A DNA stretch of 64,000 nucleotides from an uncultured Bacteroides sp. (GCA_949296575.1 CASFPE010000033.1:1-64000), one strand, 5' to 3'. Positions 8,017 through 17,870 are shown, numbered from the stretch's first letter. The notes: a model not told the origin generated them from the sequence alone. Program-made: numbers and translations.

Positions 8017-8636
8017 CGGGCGGCATCCGCAATATTGTGTTCGACTGGGGCGGCGTTCTGTTAGATCTTGACATAGCAGGCTGCGCCCGTGCCTTTGAGG
8101 AAGCCGGGGTGCAGGATGTGCCGGGCTTGCTATCGGCGGCGGGAGGGAAAGGTTTCCTCCATGCATACGAGTGTGGGAATATCTCCACGGCAGCATTCCG
8201 TGAGGAGGTGCGCCGGGTTTCTAAAGTGCCGCTGGCCGACGGCGACATCGACCGCCTATGGTGTCTCCAAGTGCTTTCCATCCCGCAGGAAAAACTGCGG
8301 CTGCTCGTGTCGCTGAGCCACCGTTACAACCTTTACCTCCTGAGCAACACTAATGAGATTCATTGGGACTATCTTTCCCCTTGGGTCTTCCAATATGAGG
8401 GGAAGGATGTACGCAAGTGTTTCAAGGGGATATTCCTTTCTTTCCGCATGCATTTGGCGAAGCCCGACGAGCGGATATTCCGGCGTATGATGGAGGAAGC
8501 GTCTATTTGTGCGGGTGAGACGTTGTTTGTGGATGATGCAGAGGTTAATTGCCAAGTGGCTTCTGCAACAGGTTTGCATACGGCTCATTATCTGCCAGGC
8601 ACGGATTTGGGAAAATTATTCCGGGAGGGTTTATGA
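8013..8636 (+). CDS. HAD-superfamily phosphatase (subfamily IA)
   Basis: 207 residues from the ATG at 8013, which overlaps the ATPase stop as ATGA; the in-frame ATG at 7983 would lie inside the ATPase gene and precede the domain by a useless tail. Motif I is VFDWGGVLLDL with the WGG form seen in plant- and bacteria-type alpha-D-glucose-1-phosphate-like phosphatases, motif II is LLSNTN, the Lys is in MHLAKPDERIF, and motif IV is LFVDDAEVN. Cytoplasmic. The substrate cannot be read from the sequence. It overlaps ribF by four bases; a HAD enzyme beside a riboflavin kinase could remove phosphate from flavin precursors, but that is only a suggestion. Confidence 0.8.
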   Translation: MTGGIRNIVFDWGGVLLDLDIAGCARAFEEAGVQDVPGLLSAAGGKGFLHAYECGNISTAAFREEVRRVSKVPLADGDIDRLWCLQVLSIPQEKLRLLVSLSHRYNLYLLSNTNEIHWDYLSPWVFQYEGKDVRKCFKGIFLSFRMHLAKPDERIFRRMMEEASICAGETLFVDDAEVNCQVASATGLHTAHYLPGTDLGKLFREGL

Positions 8637-9574
8637 AAGTTCTGCGGGTGGATGAGATACGGCAGTGTTCCCTGCCTCCTTGTGTTGCTACCGTCGGCTG
8701 CTTCGATGGTGTGCATAGAGGGCATCGTTTCTTGGTAAAACAGGTGATAGATGTGGCGGAGCATGGAAATCTTTGTTCAGCGGTTGTTACTTTTGGCCAG
8801 CATCCTAAACAGGTGTTATGTTCGGATTGTTCGTTGGAATTGCTTACGACTCGCGAAGAACGCTTCCGTCTGTTGGAAGGGACAGGGGCGGACTTTTGTG
8901 TAGTGTTGGATTTCACGCCAGAGTTGGCGGCGTTGTCAGCTCGTTGTTTCATGAAAGAGATATTGAGAGAATGCCTGAACGTGAGGACGTTGGTGGTTGG
9001 TTATGACCATCGATTTGGGCATGGCCGCATCGAGTGTTTTGAAGATTATTGCCGTTATGGGGCAGAAATAGGAATGGATGTGCTTCGTGCCGAACCGTTT
9101 GTCATGGATGGGAGAAATGTCAATTCTTCGTGTATACGTTTGTTGTTGCGTGAAGGCAATGTGACGATGGCGGCCTCTCTTCTTGGTTATTGTTATTCCT
9201 TGGAGGGGAAAGTTGTAGAAGGTTATCGGATGGGGCGGGAATTAGGCTTTCCCACGGCCAATATTGAAGTGCCTTGCCAGGAGAAACTGGTGCCTGCTGA
9301 TGGGGTTTATGCCGTGCAAGTTTCGGTGGGCGGCAAAGATTATGCAGGAATGTTGGATATCGGTAATCGTCCCACGTTTGCTGATAACGGGTACAGGACT
9401 TTGGAAGTGCATATTTTTGATTTCTCGTCCGATATTTACGGGCAACGTATCCGAGTGGCTTTTGTTGAGCGCATTCGTTCCAATATCAAGTTTGAAAGCA
9501 AAGATGATTTGGTTGCACAGCTTTGTGCTGATGCAAAGCAGGCACGGGCAATGTTAGCTGCAGGCAAAAGGTAG
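8633..9574 (+). CDS. ribF: Bifunctional riboflavin kinase / FAD synthetase
   Basis: 313 residues from the ATG at 8633 (ATGA overlap with the HAD gene). It turns riboflavin into FMN and then FAD in the cytoplasm. The N-terminal FAD synthetase half has VATVGCFDGVHRGHRFLV (nucleotidyltransferase GxxDGVHxGH motif) and VVGYDHRFGHGR; the C-terminal kinase half has YRMGRELGFPTANIE with the PTAN motif, ADGVYAVQV and IGNRPTF, ending in the FVERIRSNIKFESKDDL signature. Length is normal for the family. It converges with queG 12 bases later with no clear hairpin between them. Confidence 0.93.
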   Translation: MKVLRVDEIRQCSLPPCVATVGCFDGVHRGHRFLVKQVIDVAEHGNLCSAVVTFGQHPKQVLCSDCSLELLTTREERFRLLEGTGADFCVVLDFTPELAALSARCFMKEILRECLNVRTLVVGYDHRFGHGRIECFEDYCRYGAEIGMDVLRAEPFVMDGRNVNSSCIRLLLREGNVTMAASLLGYCYSLEGKVVEGYRMGRELGFPTANIEVPCQEKLVPADGVYAVQVSVGGKDYAGMLDIGNRPTFADNGYRTLEVHIFDFSSDIYGQRIRVAFVERIRSNIKFESKDDLVAQLCADAKQARAMLAAGKR

Positions 9575-9586
9575 AAAGTGGATGGT

Positions 9587-10540
9587 TTAAACGTTTTTGT
9601 TTTTCCGGCATGCGGCAATGTTCCGCATGAGCCCTTGGTATTTGGCGCGTTTCACTGCTGATTTTCGGAATAATGCATGATAGGTGTCTTGGGTCAGGTG
9701 TTCCCAATCGTTGGGTGTCATGTGAAGGAATTTTTCAGAGGGCTTGAGGGGCTCGATGCTGGTGGGGCGTGCAAATCGGTTCCATGGGCATGCTTTTTGG
9801 CAGGCATCACAACCGTAGATGCAGTTGTCCATTCGGTTGGCTGCTTCGGCTGGGATGTCGTCTCCTTTGTTTTCAATGGTGAGATAAGAAAGGCAGCGGT
9901 TGGCATCCAGTCCGGAAGGGTTTCCTATTGCTTTCATGGGGCAGGCATTGAGGCAGGCATGGCAAGTGCCACAGTGGGAGTTCATGGGTACATCATAGTC
10001 TAACTCAGCATTAAGAAGGAGTTCTCCAAGGAAGAAGTATGAGCCAGCCCGTGGAATGATAAGTTGTGTGTTGCGTCCTATCCATCCTATGCCAGCTTGT
10101 TGCGCCCAGTATCGTTCCAAGATAGGGGCTGTGTCACAGAAAACTCGTCCGTTTATCGGTGCCAATGTTTGTGCGTATGTCAGCAATTCGTTCAGTTTGA
10201 GGCGCATGATGTTGTGATAATCTTCCCCGTAGGCGTAGTAGGCGAATTGCATTTGGTCATTGGTGAGCTTTTCTGCCGGGTAATAGTTGAGTGCAACGCA
10301 TACGATGCTTTGGCATCCTTCTACAAGGAGACGTGGGTCAAGGCGTTTGTCACGATGCTGCGCCATATAGCTCATGTTGGCGTGGCGTTTTTTTTCTATC
10401 CAATAATTCAATGCGGCGGCATGTGAAGGCGACACTGTGTTTGCTTGTGCTATGCCGCAGGCTGCGAATCCTAATTCCGTTGCCCGCTTCTTTAAAGCTT
10501 TAGTGACAGCAGTGCGGTTGTATATGGCGCAGGATTTCAT
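9587..10540 (-). CDS. queG: Epoxyqueuosine reductase
   Basis: 317 residues. It makes the last step of queuosine synthesis in tRNA, reducing epoxyqueuosine with a cobalamin cofactor and two 4Fe-4S clusters. The cluster ligands are visible as CGTCHACLNACP and CIYGCDACQKACPWN, and the cofactor domain has ALNYYPAE and FCDTAPILERYWAQQAGIGWIGRN. It overlaps the deacetylase gene upstream by four bases, so it is translated from the same message. queA, another queuosine gene, lies at 36.4 kb. Confidence 0.93.
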   Translation of the reverse strand: MKSCAIYNRTAVTKALKKRATELGFAACGIAQANTVSPSHAAALNYWIEKKRHANMSYMAQHRDKRLDPRLLVEGCQSIVCVALNYYPAEKLTNDQMQFAYYAYGEDYHNIMRLKLNELLTYAQTLAPINGRVFCDTAPILERYWAQQAGIGWIGRNTQLIIPRAGSYFFLGELLLNAELDYDVPMNSHCGTCHACLNACPMKAIGNPSGLDANRCLSYLTIENKGDDIPAEAANRMDNCIYGCDACQKACPWNRFARPTSIEPLKPSEKFLHMTPNDWEHLTQDTYHALFRKSAVKRAKYQGLMRNIAACRKNKNV

Positions 10541-11145
10541 AACAGGCCAAAAGCATATCCTTGTTCTTCGAGCCAGTCTAATGCCCGTGGCAAGGCGTAT
10601 TTCATGTTTTTTTCTGCTTTCAGAGAGTCGTGAAAAGTGATGATGGAACCATTTCGTGTGTAACGTTTCACGTTATGCAGTACTTGTTCCTCGTTGAGCT
10701 TTTTGCTGTAGTCGCGGGTCACGAGGTCCCACATAATAATGGTGTATTTCTTTTTTAATGCATTGTATTGCCCGTATAGCATGTGTCCGTGGGGGGGGCG
10801 AAACAAGTTAGAGCCAATAAGTGTATCTGCTTTTTCTGTATTAGCCATGTAATCGCTGGTGCTGTATTCGAATCCCCGGATATGGTTGAAAGTATGGTTT
10901 CCTGTGCGATGCCCTTCTTCTAATAGCATATGGTACTCATCAGGGTGTTTTCTTACGTTGTCGCCTACGAGGAAGAATGTGGCTTTTATGCAGCGTTCGC
11001 TTAACAGGCGGAGTACCCATGGGGTGATGCCAGGGATAGGGCCGTCATCAAAAGTGAGATAAACTTTCTTTTCTTTCGGGTTCATCCTCCATATGGCATC
11101 AGGGTAGAGGGCGCGGGCAAGGCGTGGCGGTTGTTCTATCAGCAT
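10537..11145 (-). CDS. Polysaccharide deacetylase (NodB domain)
   Basis: 202 residues, one NodB domain of carbohydrate esterase family 4. Metal and catalytic residues are visible: TFDDGP (about residues 31-36), HTFNH with two metal His, RPPHG, and FHDS near the C-terminus. No clear signal peptide: the start MLIEQPPRLARALYPDAIWRM may be a short membrane-associated lead. It may act on peptidoglycan or another N-acetylated glycan, but the sequence does not settle the substrate. Co-transcribed with queG downstream, which is probably chance of gene order rather than shared function. Confidence 0.85.
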   Translation of the reverse strand: MLIEQPPRLARALYPDAIWRMNPKEKKVYLTFDDGPIPGITPWVLRLLSERCIKATFFLVGDNVRKHPDEYHMLLEEGHRTGNHTFNHIRGFEYSTSDYMANTEKADTLIGSNLFRPPHGHMLYGQYNALKKKYTIIMWDLVTRDYSKKLNEEQVLHNVKRYTRNGSIITFHDSLKAEKNMKYALPRALDWLEEQGYAFGLL

Positions 11146-11163
11146 TAGTGGAATCTTTTTGTA

Positions 11164-11194
11164 CCGGCATGCCGTTTAATATGCGGCATGCCGG
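11164..11194. repeat. Perfect 11-bp inverted repeat without a T-tract
   Basis: CCGGCATGCCG (11164-11174) and CGGCATGCCGG (11184-11194) pair perfectly, and each arm is itself nearly palindromic. It separates the DUF2723 gene from the deacetylase gene. Neither side has a run of T in the right place, so it is a poor Rho-independent terminator; it may be an mRNA processing or stability hairpin. Confidence 0.5.
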
Positions 11195-11208
11195 AATGTA
11201 TTGATATG

Positions 11209-14200
11209 TTATTCATAACCTATCTTGTCGCCGACACGAGTCATGAAGATGCCGTATAGGTCATTGAATTTCTTTGCGTATTCTTCTGCTTCGGGCAAGC
11301 CGTTCTCATCCATTATGCCTGTAAAGTCGTCCATTAAGTAAAGATGGTAAAGGCATTCCTGAGAGGATAGCAGCAGATGGCGGTCGCGCATGGAGAGGTA
11401 CCAGGTGATGTATTCCACGGCTTTGTCGGCCATATCATCCAAGATGGTTGCAGCTTTGTCTGCTTTGCCCACTTTGAGCCATGCCTCAGCCAAGTCTTTT
11501 GATCCGCTTTGGTAGTCATGTGGCACAGTAGTGGCCGGTATCACCTTTTCACAATATTCCAATGCTTCTTCGGCTTTCTCTATCTTCCCTTCCGCCAGCA
11601 GTTGCTTGACGAGGAGGGCGAACATGCGGCGGTGTGTGTAGCACATGCGGCGGATGTTTTCATCCAAATAGACATCCGGGTTCTCAATTCCCCCGAATTT
11701 GTACTTGTGCATCAGGTTGTCGAACATCTTCTCACTGTCCACGCGGGCATTCAGCGTCGTGGTGTTGAAAGGGGTAATGCGGTAGGCTAATCCTTCTTGC
11801 ATGAAGTTGTCGCCTAAGTTCAAGTGGTTTTCGCTGCCCACAGTGATAGCCATGTAGATAGGGCGTTCCCAATTGGCGTTGGCCAACATTTCAAGCATCA
11901 TCAGTTCGCTTTTATACAAGCCATGCTTCCCTTTTAAAGACAATACCATCGTGTCTGGAATGGAGTCGCCTAATGCTTTCGGTATCATCATGCCGGAACG
12001 CTTGATAGCTTCTTTGTCCAGAGGGATGATGATGCTGTCTGTTGGGATGACCTGGAAGTCTTTGTTCGGATTGCGCACCCAGTGTTTCAGGATGTTCTTC
12101 AGTTCGAAGGGGTTCTCCCCGAAGTGTTCCGCCATCTCCGGGTTGCTCTTGTAGAGCGACAGCACTTGTTGTTTGACTTCCGGGCGGATGGGGACGTATT
12201 CATTGGTGCCTTGCACGTACTCCAACCGATTCCATGTAATCGGGAGTGCCGGCGAGTCGTATGCGGGGCGTTTCATTTGGTCGATGTACCAGTCTGTTTG
12301 CAGGTAGCTGAGGTTGCAGACGCGTGCGTCAGTGCGGAAATTTTCCGTTTCTTGGTTGTACCATAATGGAAAAGTGTCATTGTCGCCGTTTGTGTAGATG
12401 ATGGGCGCTCCTTTTTCTGGCAGGGTGGATAGATAGTTCTGCCCGAAGTCGCGGCACACATATCTGCCGGAGCGGTCATGGTCGTCCCATGTCTGGCTGG
12501 CCATTTGTATGGGAACGAACAAACATGCAATCCCTGCGATGATAGCTGCAGGCAGTGCTTTGAGCTTTTTCATAAACAGTTGCGCGATTCCGGCAACACC
12601 CATTCCTATCCAAATGGCGAAAGCATAGAATGAGCCTGCGTACGCATAATCTCGTTCGCGAGGTTGCAATGGGGTTTGGTTCAGGTAAATCACGATAGCG
12701 ATGCCTGTCATGAAGAATAGGAAGAAAACGACCCAGAAGTCTTGCACGCCTCGGTTGTCCTTCGACATTTGCCAAAGCAAGCCGATGATGCCTAACAATA
12801 GTGGTAGGCAGTAGAACACATTGCGCCCTTTGTTGTTAGCCAATTCTTTTGGCAATAATTCTTGATTGCCCACAAGCAGATTGTCGATGAATTTGAATCC
12901 TGTGATCCAATTGCCATGCTCAATCTCTCCGTTGCCTTGTATGTCGTTTTGGCGGCCCGCAAAATTCCACATGAAATACCGCCAATACATGAAGTTGAGT
13001 TGATAGGTGAAAAAGAAGCGGATGTTTTCCCACATCGTGGGGATTTTCAGCTTGACGATTTCACCGCATTGGTCGTAGGTGACTTCATGCCCTTTGATGT
13101 CCATCCAGCTTTCATACTGCTTGGCATGGGCATCGCTGTACATGCGTGGAAACAGCATGTTCTGCGCATATACATAATCCATTTTATATCGGATGATTTC
13201 GTAGCTGTCTTTTTCGTCCGGTGTGGCCTTCTCTTTCCTTTGATATACAGGAGCGCCTTTCACGCTTTTAGGGATGCAGTACCCGTCTTTCACTTCCAGT
13301 GCTGGTTTGGAGGCATACGTTTGCCCGTAGAACAGGGGCCTTGTCCCATATTGCTCACGTCCCAAGTATTCGCCTAATGTAAAGATGTCTTCCGGGGAGT
13401 TTTGATCCATGGGTGTGTTGGAGGTAGAACGGATAACAATCAGTGCGTAGGATGAATATCCTACCATAATCATCATGATGCAGAGCATGGTGGTGTTCAG
13501 AGTGCGCGCACTGATTTTGTATTTTTCATTAATGCTTTTGGCAAAGAGGTATATGGCTAATAAGGCCAAGACAATAATGCCTATTATGACGCTGCTTGTG
13601 CCGTGTCCATAAAAGGGTATTCCCAAAAAAGCAACGGTTAATAGGAATGAAATGTTCATGCGCAGTTGGCTTTTGGCTGTATAGCTTTCATATACGCCCC
13701 AAAGGATAGAAGCAGTCAGCAACGCAATATAAATGATGACGCCTGTATTGAAAGAGAAGCCCATGCCGTTGACGAACAGCAGTTCAAACCATCCTCCTAC
13801 TTTCACGGCGCCAGGGACAATGCCGTATAGCACCGCAGCAATAATCAGCATGGAACCAACCAGCGCGGTGAGGGCGCCTTTCCCTGTGGCATTGGGTTTC
13901 TTCTTGAAATAGTAAACAAGCACGATCGCCGGAATGCATAATAGGTTTAGCAAATGTACGCCGATGCTAAGCCCTATTAAGTAAGCTATCAGCACTAACC
14001 AACGGTCGCTGTGCGGTTGGTCGGCAACGTCTTCCCATTTGAGGATTAGCCAAAAAACAACTGCCGTGAACATGGAAGAATAAGCGTAGACTTCTCCTTC
14101 TACCGCAGAAAACCAGAATGTGTCACTGAAGGTATAAGCTAAGGCGCCAACCATTCCGCTTGCCATGATGGTGATGATTTGGCTCTTTGTCATTTCATTG

Positions 14201-14523
14201 TTTGGAGCGATTAACTTCTTGACGAGGTGGGTTATTGTCCAAAACAGGAATAATATGCATGCAGCACTCAGCAATGCACTCATGTAATTAACCATTTTGG
14301 CTACCATGGCAGGGTCAGAAGCGAATTGTGAGAACAAATTAGCAGTGAGCATGAAAAATGGCGCGCCGGGCGGATGTCCGATTTCCAATTTATAACCTGT
14401 TGTGATAAATTCCGGGCAATCCCAAAAGCTTGCAGTCGGCTCTACAGTCATACAATAAACTGTAGCTGCAATAATAAACACCAACCATCCTGTCAGGTTG
14501 TTGATTGTCTTGTATTGTTTCAT
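11209..14523 (-). CDS. DUF2723-family integral membrane glycosyltransferase (GT-C type)
   Basis: 1104 residues from the ATG at 14523, 28 bases after the predicted transcription start; the longer reading frame to 14625 would begin upstream of the promoter. The N-terminal half has about a dozen membrane helices and the DUF2723 start FWDCPEFITTGYKLEIGHPPGAP, with the acidic and His residues expected in a GT-C active site facing the periplasm. The second half is soluble, with helical repeats near the end (KAEEALEYCEKVIPATT, KADKAATILDDMADKA). Relatives are thought to transfer sugars to exported proteins or lipids in Bacteroidota. Acceptor and donor cannot be told. A standalone gene with its own promoter. 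Confidence 0.85.
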   Translation of the reverse strand: MKQYKTINNLTGWLVFIIAATVYCMTVEPTASFWDCPEFITTGYKLEIGHPPGAPFFMLTANLFSQFASDPAMVAKMVNYMSALLSAACILFLFWTITHLVKKLIAPNNEMTKSQIITIMASGMVGALAYTFSDTFWFSAVEGEVYAYSSMFTAVVFWLILKWEDVADQPHSDRWLVLIAYLIGLSIGVHLLNLLCIPAIVLVYYFKKKPNATGKGALTALVGSMLIIAAVLYGIVPGAVKVGGWFELLFVNGMGFSFNTGVIIYIALLTASILWGVYESYTAKSQLRMNISFLLTVAFLGIPFYGHGTSSVIIGIIVLALLAIYLFAKSINEKYKISARTLNTTMLCIMMIMVGYSSYALIVIRSTSNTPMDQNSPEDIFTLGEYLGREQYGTRPLFYGQTYASKPALEVKDGYCIPKSVKGAPVYQRKEKATPDEKDSYEIIRYKMDYVYAQNMLFPRMYSDAHAKQYESWMDIKGHEVTYDQCGEIVKLKIPTMWENIRFFFTYQLNFMYWRYFMWNFAGRQNDIQGNGEIEHGNWITGFKFIDNLLVGNQELLPKELANNKGRNVFYCLPLLLGIIGLLWQMSKDNRGVQDFWVVFFLFFMTGIAIVIYLNQTPLQPRERDYAYAGSFYAFAIWIGMGVAGIAQLFMKKLKALPAAIIAGIACLFVPIQMASQTWDDHDRSGRYVCRDFGQNYLSTLPEKGAPIIYTNGDNDTFPLWYNQETENFRTDARVCNLSYLQTDWYIDQMKRPAYDSPALPITWNRLEYVQGTNEYVPIRPEVKQQVLSLYKSNPEMAEHFGENPFELKNILKHWVRNPNKDFQVIPTDSIIIPLDKEAIKRSGMMIPKALGDSIPDTMVLSLKGKHGLYKSELMMLEMLANANWERPIYMAITVGSENHLNLGDNFMQEGLAYRITPFNTTTLNARVDSEKMFDNLMHKYKFGGIENPDVYLDENIRRMCYTHRRMFALLVKQLLAEGKIEKAEEALEYCEKVIPATTVPHDYQSGSKDLAEAWLKVGKADKAATILDDMADKAVEYITWYLSMRDRHLLLSSQECLYHLYLMDDFTGIMDENGLPEAEEYAKKFNDLYGIFMTRVGDKIGYE

Positions 14524-14558
14524 GCTGAAAACGGATATGATTTCAATTATATAGGGCG

Positions 14559-14590
14559 CAAAGATAGTAAGTATAGGCATGTTAAACCAA
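14559..14590 (-). promoter_or_regulatory. Promoter of the DUF2723 gene
   Basis: On the minus strand, TTGG (14590-14587) and TATCTTTG (14566-14559) are about 20 bases apart. This fixes the start codon at 14523 rather than 14625. Confidence 0.65.
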
Positions 14591-14662
14591 TTTTTCCACC
14601 TAAAACGGACAATTATTTCAAACAATTAAACACTTTGTGGCATTAATACTCTAAAAAGTTCG

Positions 14663-14670
14663 TAATTTTG
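14663..14670 (+). promoter_or_regulatory. -7 element for the rhamnogalacturonan lyase gene
   Basis: TAATTTTG fits TAnnTTTG and lies 48 bases before the ATG. The nearest TTTG (14634-14637) is 25 bases upstream, longer than usual. Confidence 0.5.
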
Positions 14671-14717
14671 CATCGTCTATCATTCATGTTTGTTAACTGT
14701 ATAATCCGTATAAGAAT

Positions 14718-17700
14718 ATGAAAAAGAGAAAAAACGTATTGCTTGGCTGCCTGTTGCTTGCTTGCATGGCAATGCCTGTGAAAGGGCAACAAACCACATT
14801 TGAAAAATTGAACAGAGGGACGGTCGCCGTCAAGACAGCCGATGGTGTGCTGATCTCTTGGCGCAGTTTAATCACGGATGATGCCGATTTGGCGTTCAAT
14901 GTTTACCGTGATGATGCAAAGATCAATGCCGAACCGATTACTCGAAGCACTAATTTTTTGGACCGTGAAGGAACCACGGCATCCCGTTATTTGGTGAAGC
15001 CTGTGCTGAACGGTGTGGAAACCGATGAGGCTACGTCACCCACGGTAGATGTTTGGCCGGACATCTATAAACGGATACATTTGCAACGTCCTGAAAAGGG
15101 TGAAAAAGGCGGCACTTATACGCCAAATGATTGCAGCGTGGGCGATGTGGACGGCGATGGCGACTATGAACTGATCGTGAAATGGGATCCAACGAACTCA
15201 CATGACAATAGTGAAAATGGATATACCGACAAAGTGTATTTGGATTGCTATGAGATGGAAGGCGGCAATTACAAATGGCGGATTGATTTGGGCAGGAACA
15301 TCCGTGCCGGTGCGCACTACACGCAATTCATGGTGTACGACTTGGATGGTGATGGCAAGGCCGAAGTGGCTTGCAAAACAGCTCCCGGCACGGTGGACGG
15401 GCAAGGCAATTATGTGTTGATGGGAAATGATGATCCCAATGCGGATTACCGTAATTCAAAAGGCCAAGTGATTACAGGTTCTGAATACTTGACGGTGTTC
15501 AATGGTGAGACAGGTGCTGAGATAACGACAGTGGCTTATACGCCGGCGCGTGGTAAAGCCAGCGATTGGGGGAAAGATAGTTATGGTGGGCGCTCTGAAC
15601 GTTACCTTGCTTGCATCGCTTATTTGGATGGCAACAAACCCAGCTTGGTGATGTGCCGTGGTTATTATCAGCGCACCGCATTGGCGGCATACGATTTTGA
15701 TGGCAGCAACTTGACATTGAAATGGCTGTTGGATGATAAGACATCCGGCTCTAATTCCGCTTACGGGCAAGGCAACCATAATTTGTCCGTGGGCGATGTG
15801 GACGGTGACGGTCGCGATGAGATTGTGTATGGTGCTTGCTGCATAGACGACAACGGCAAGTTGCTTTACCGCACGGGCTTGGGACATGGCGATGCCATGC
15901 ATTTGGGCGATTTGGATCCGGCTCGTCCGGGGTTGGAACTCTTCTGCGTGCATGAGGAGACATCGGCTGCATACGGTTATGAAATGCATGATGCAGGTAC
16001 GGGTGAAATCATCCATGGCGTGAAAACGGGTACCGATGTAGGCCGTGGATTGGCAGCCGATATTGATGCAAGCCATTATGGCTATGAAATGTGGGCGCAG
16101 AGCAGTGGCGTGTTGGATTGCAAGGGAAATACGGTGCCGGGCAGCCGTCCGTCTGTTAATTTCCGCATCTATTGGGACGGTGATTTGCAGGATGAATTGT
16201 TGGATGGCCGTGATGGCGCAACGAAGCCCAGCGTTACTACTGAAAATAAAGCCGTCATCCAGAAATGGAACGGCAGCAAGGCAGAGACTTTGCGGAACCT
16301 TCTTCCTTTTGGTGTGACTTTCTGCAATACGACAAAAGGCACTCCGAACTTAGTGGCTGACCTTATCGGCGATTGGCGTGAAGAAGTAATCGCGTGGGAC
16401 TATAATACATGCTCTGATTTGGTGCTTTTCACGACAGATATCCCGACTGAACATAAAGTGACCACGTTGATGCACGACCATGTTTATCGCATGGGCATCG
16501 CTTGGCAGAATGTGGCTTACAACCAGCCGCCTCATTTGGGCTACTTCTTGCCGGACACCGACCATGTGACAGCAGTATTTTTGAATGGTTCAGGTTCTAT
16601 GAATCAGTCCATTGAAATGGGCGAACCGATAGAATCTATATCTTATGCTTGGAAGAATGCAGAGGGTGTGGAACTCACGGGTGAACTTCCTGATGGTGTC
16701 ACGTTCAGTGCAGATACGGATAACAAGCGGTTCACCATAGAAGGCACGCCGACTGAGACCGGGACATTCAATTTTGAGGTGAATACTACGGGCGGTGAGA
16801 CAACGGCTACCTTGTCAGGGACGATTACCATCAAGCCGGAAGCTGTTTTGACCGAGTTGGCTTATTTCCCGTTTGATGAAACATCGGGTACTACTGCGGC
16901 CAACATGGTTCATGGGCAAGCTGAGGCTGTGGACTTCACGCCGACATGGACGGAAGGCGTATTGGGGCAGGCATTGGAACTGCCTGGAACTCCTGTGAAC
17001 CGTCGCATGCAGCAGTCTTCTTATGAGTCATTGGAAATGGCTACCAAGAGCTTTACTGTTGAATGTTGGTTCCGTTCCAATGGCGGAAACGGTGTGGATT
17101 GGTATTTGTTGCACAAAGGCACACATGCCGGGAAGTGGTTTGGCGTTCAATATAAGAATGGCAATTTGACTTTTGCGGCTGATGATGGTCTTAATAAAAC
17201 GAATTTGGATATTCCGGCAACTTCTTATTTTGACGGGAAATGGCATCATTTGGTTTGTGTGCGCGACAGGAGCAGCCGTGTCCTGGAAATGTATATTGAT
17301 GCGGTGTTGCAAGGTGAGATTCATGATATGACAAACAGTATCAGCGAAACGGAGAACCTTGTCATCGGTAATTGCAACATCAACTTCAACACGCCGTTCA
17401 CGGGAGCGATTGACGAGTTGCACATCTATGAGGGTGCCATGAGTGCCAAGCGAGTGGCCGAACGGTATAACGACCCCAACGTTTCCGGCATATCTTCTGT
17501 GGAAACAGGCCGTGATGGATTTGTGGTTTATCCGGCATTGTTTACAGATGAAATCGCCATCCAATGCCCGGCTGAAGTTTGCGGGCGTTGCGTGATGACG
17601 ATTTATTCAGCCACGGACGGGCGGACGGTTCATCAAGGCATTTATACGGTGGACGGCGGTTCTGTTGTTTATGTGCGCGGGCTGGATGGCTTGGCTGCCG

Positions 17701-17771
17701 GAAGCTATGTGCTTTCGATAGAGAATGGCATGGAACGCATTGTGCGGAAATTGCTGAAGGCAAACCGCTGA
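14718..17771 (+). CDS. Secreted rhamnogalacturonan lyase (polysaccharide lyase family 11), multi-domain
   Basis: 1017 residues. The signal peptide ends at about VKG-QQ, leaving Gln first. The catalytic eight-bladed propeller (about 25-620) shows the family's calcium-binding repeats DVDGDGDYELIVKWD, DLDGDGKAEVACKT and DVDGDGRDEIVYG, plus WREEVIAWD. It cleaves the rhamnose-galacturonate backbone of pectin. Then come an Ig-like putative domain (about 635-712), a LamG/concanavalin-like domain (about 715-918, FPFDETSGTTAANMVHG to YNDPN), and a C-terminal sorting-like domain (about 925-1017, ending GLAAGSYVLSIENG...RKLLKANR) like those used by type IX secretion. The gene stands apart from the pectin cluster at 48-63 kb. 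Confidence 0.92.
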   Translation: MKKRKNVLLGCLLLACMAMPVKGQQTTFEKLNRGTVAVKTADGVLISWRSLITDDADLAFNVYRDDAKINAEPITRSTNFLDREGTTASRYLVKPVLNGVETDEATSPTVDVWPDIYKRIHLQRPEKGEKGGTYTPNDCSVGDVDGDGDYELIVKWDPTNSHDNSENGYTDKVYLDCYEMEGGNYKWRIDLGRNIRAGAHYTQFMVYDLDGDGKAEVACKTAPGTVDGQGNYVLMGNDDPNADYRNSKGQVITGSEYLTVFNGETGAEITTVAYTPARGKASDWGKDSYGGRSERYLACIAYLDGNKPSLVMCRGYYQRTALAAYDFDGSNLTLKWLLDDKTSGSNSAYGQGNHNLSVGDVDGDGRDEIVYGACCIDDNGKLLYRTGLGHGDAMHLGDLDPARPGLELFCVHEETSAAYGYEMHDAGTGEIIHGVKTGTDVGRGLAADIDASHYGYEMWAQSSGVLDCKGNTVPGSRPSVNFRIYWDGDLQDELLDGRDGATKPSVTTENKAVIQKWNGSKAETLRNLLPFGVTFCNTTKGTPNLVADLIGDWREEVIAWDYNTCSDLVLFTTDIPTEHKVTTLMHDHVYRMGIAWQNVAYNQPPHLGYFLPDTDHVTAVFLNGSGSMNQSIEMGEPIESISYAWKNAEGVELTGELPDGVTFSADTDNKRFTIEGTPTETGTFNFEVNTTGGETTATLSGTITIKPEAVLTELAYFPFDETSGTTAANMVHGQAEAVDFTPTWTEGVLGQALELPGTPVNRRMQQSSYESLEMATKSFTVECWFRSNGGNGVDWYLLHKGTHAGKWFGVQYKNGNLTFAADDGLNKTNLDIPATSYFDGKWHHLVCVRDRSSRVLEMYIDAVLQGEIHDMTNSISETENLVIGNCNINFNTPFTGAIDELHIYEGAMSAKRVAERYNDPNVSGISSVETGRDGFVVYPALFTDEIAIQCPAEVCGRCVMTIYSATDGRTVHQGIYTVDGGSVVYVRGLDGLAAGSYVLSIENGMERIVRKLLKANR

Positions 17772-17870
17772 TAAGAGCATGTGTCAGTCGATGCATATCG
17801 CGCCGGGCGGGAGAGGGTTCCTGCTCGGCGTTGTATTTAGAGTAATCTGTTATAAAAATGAAAGGGGAAT

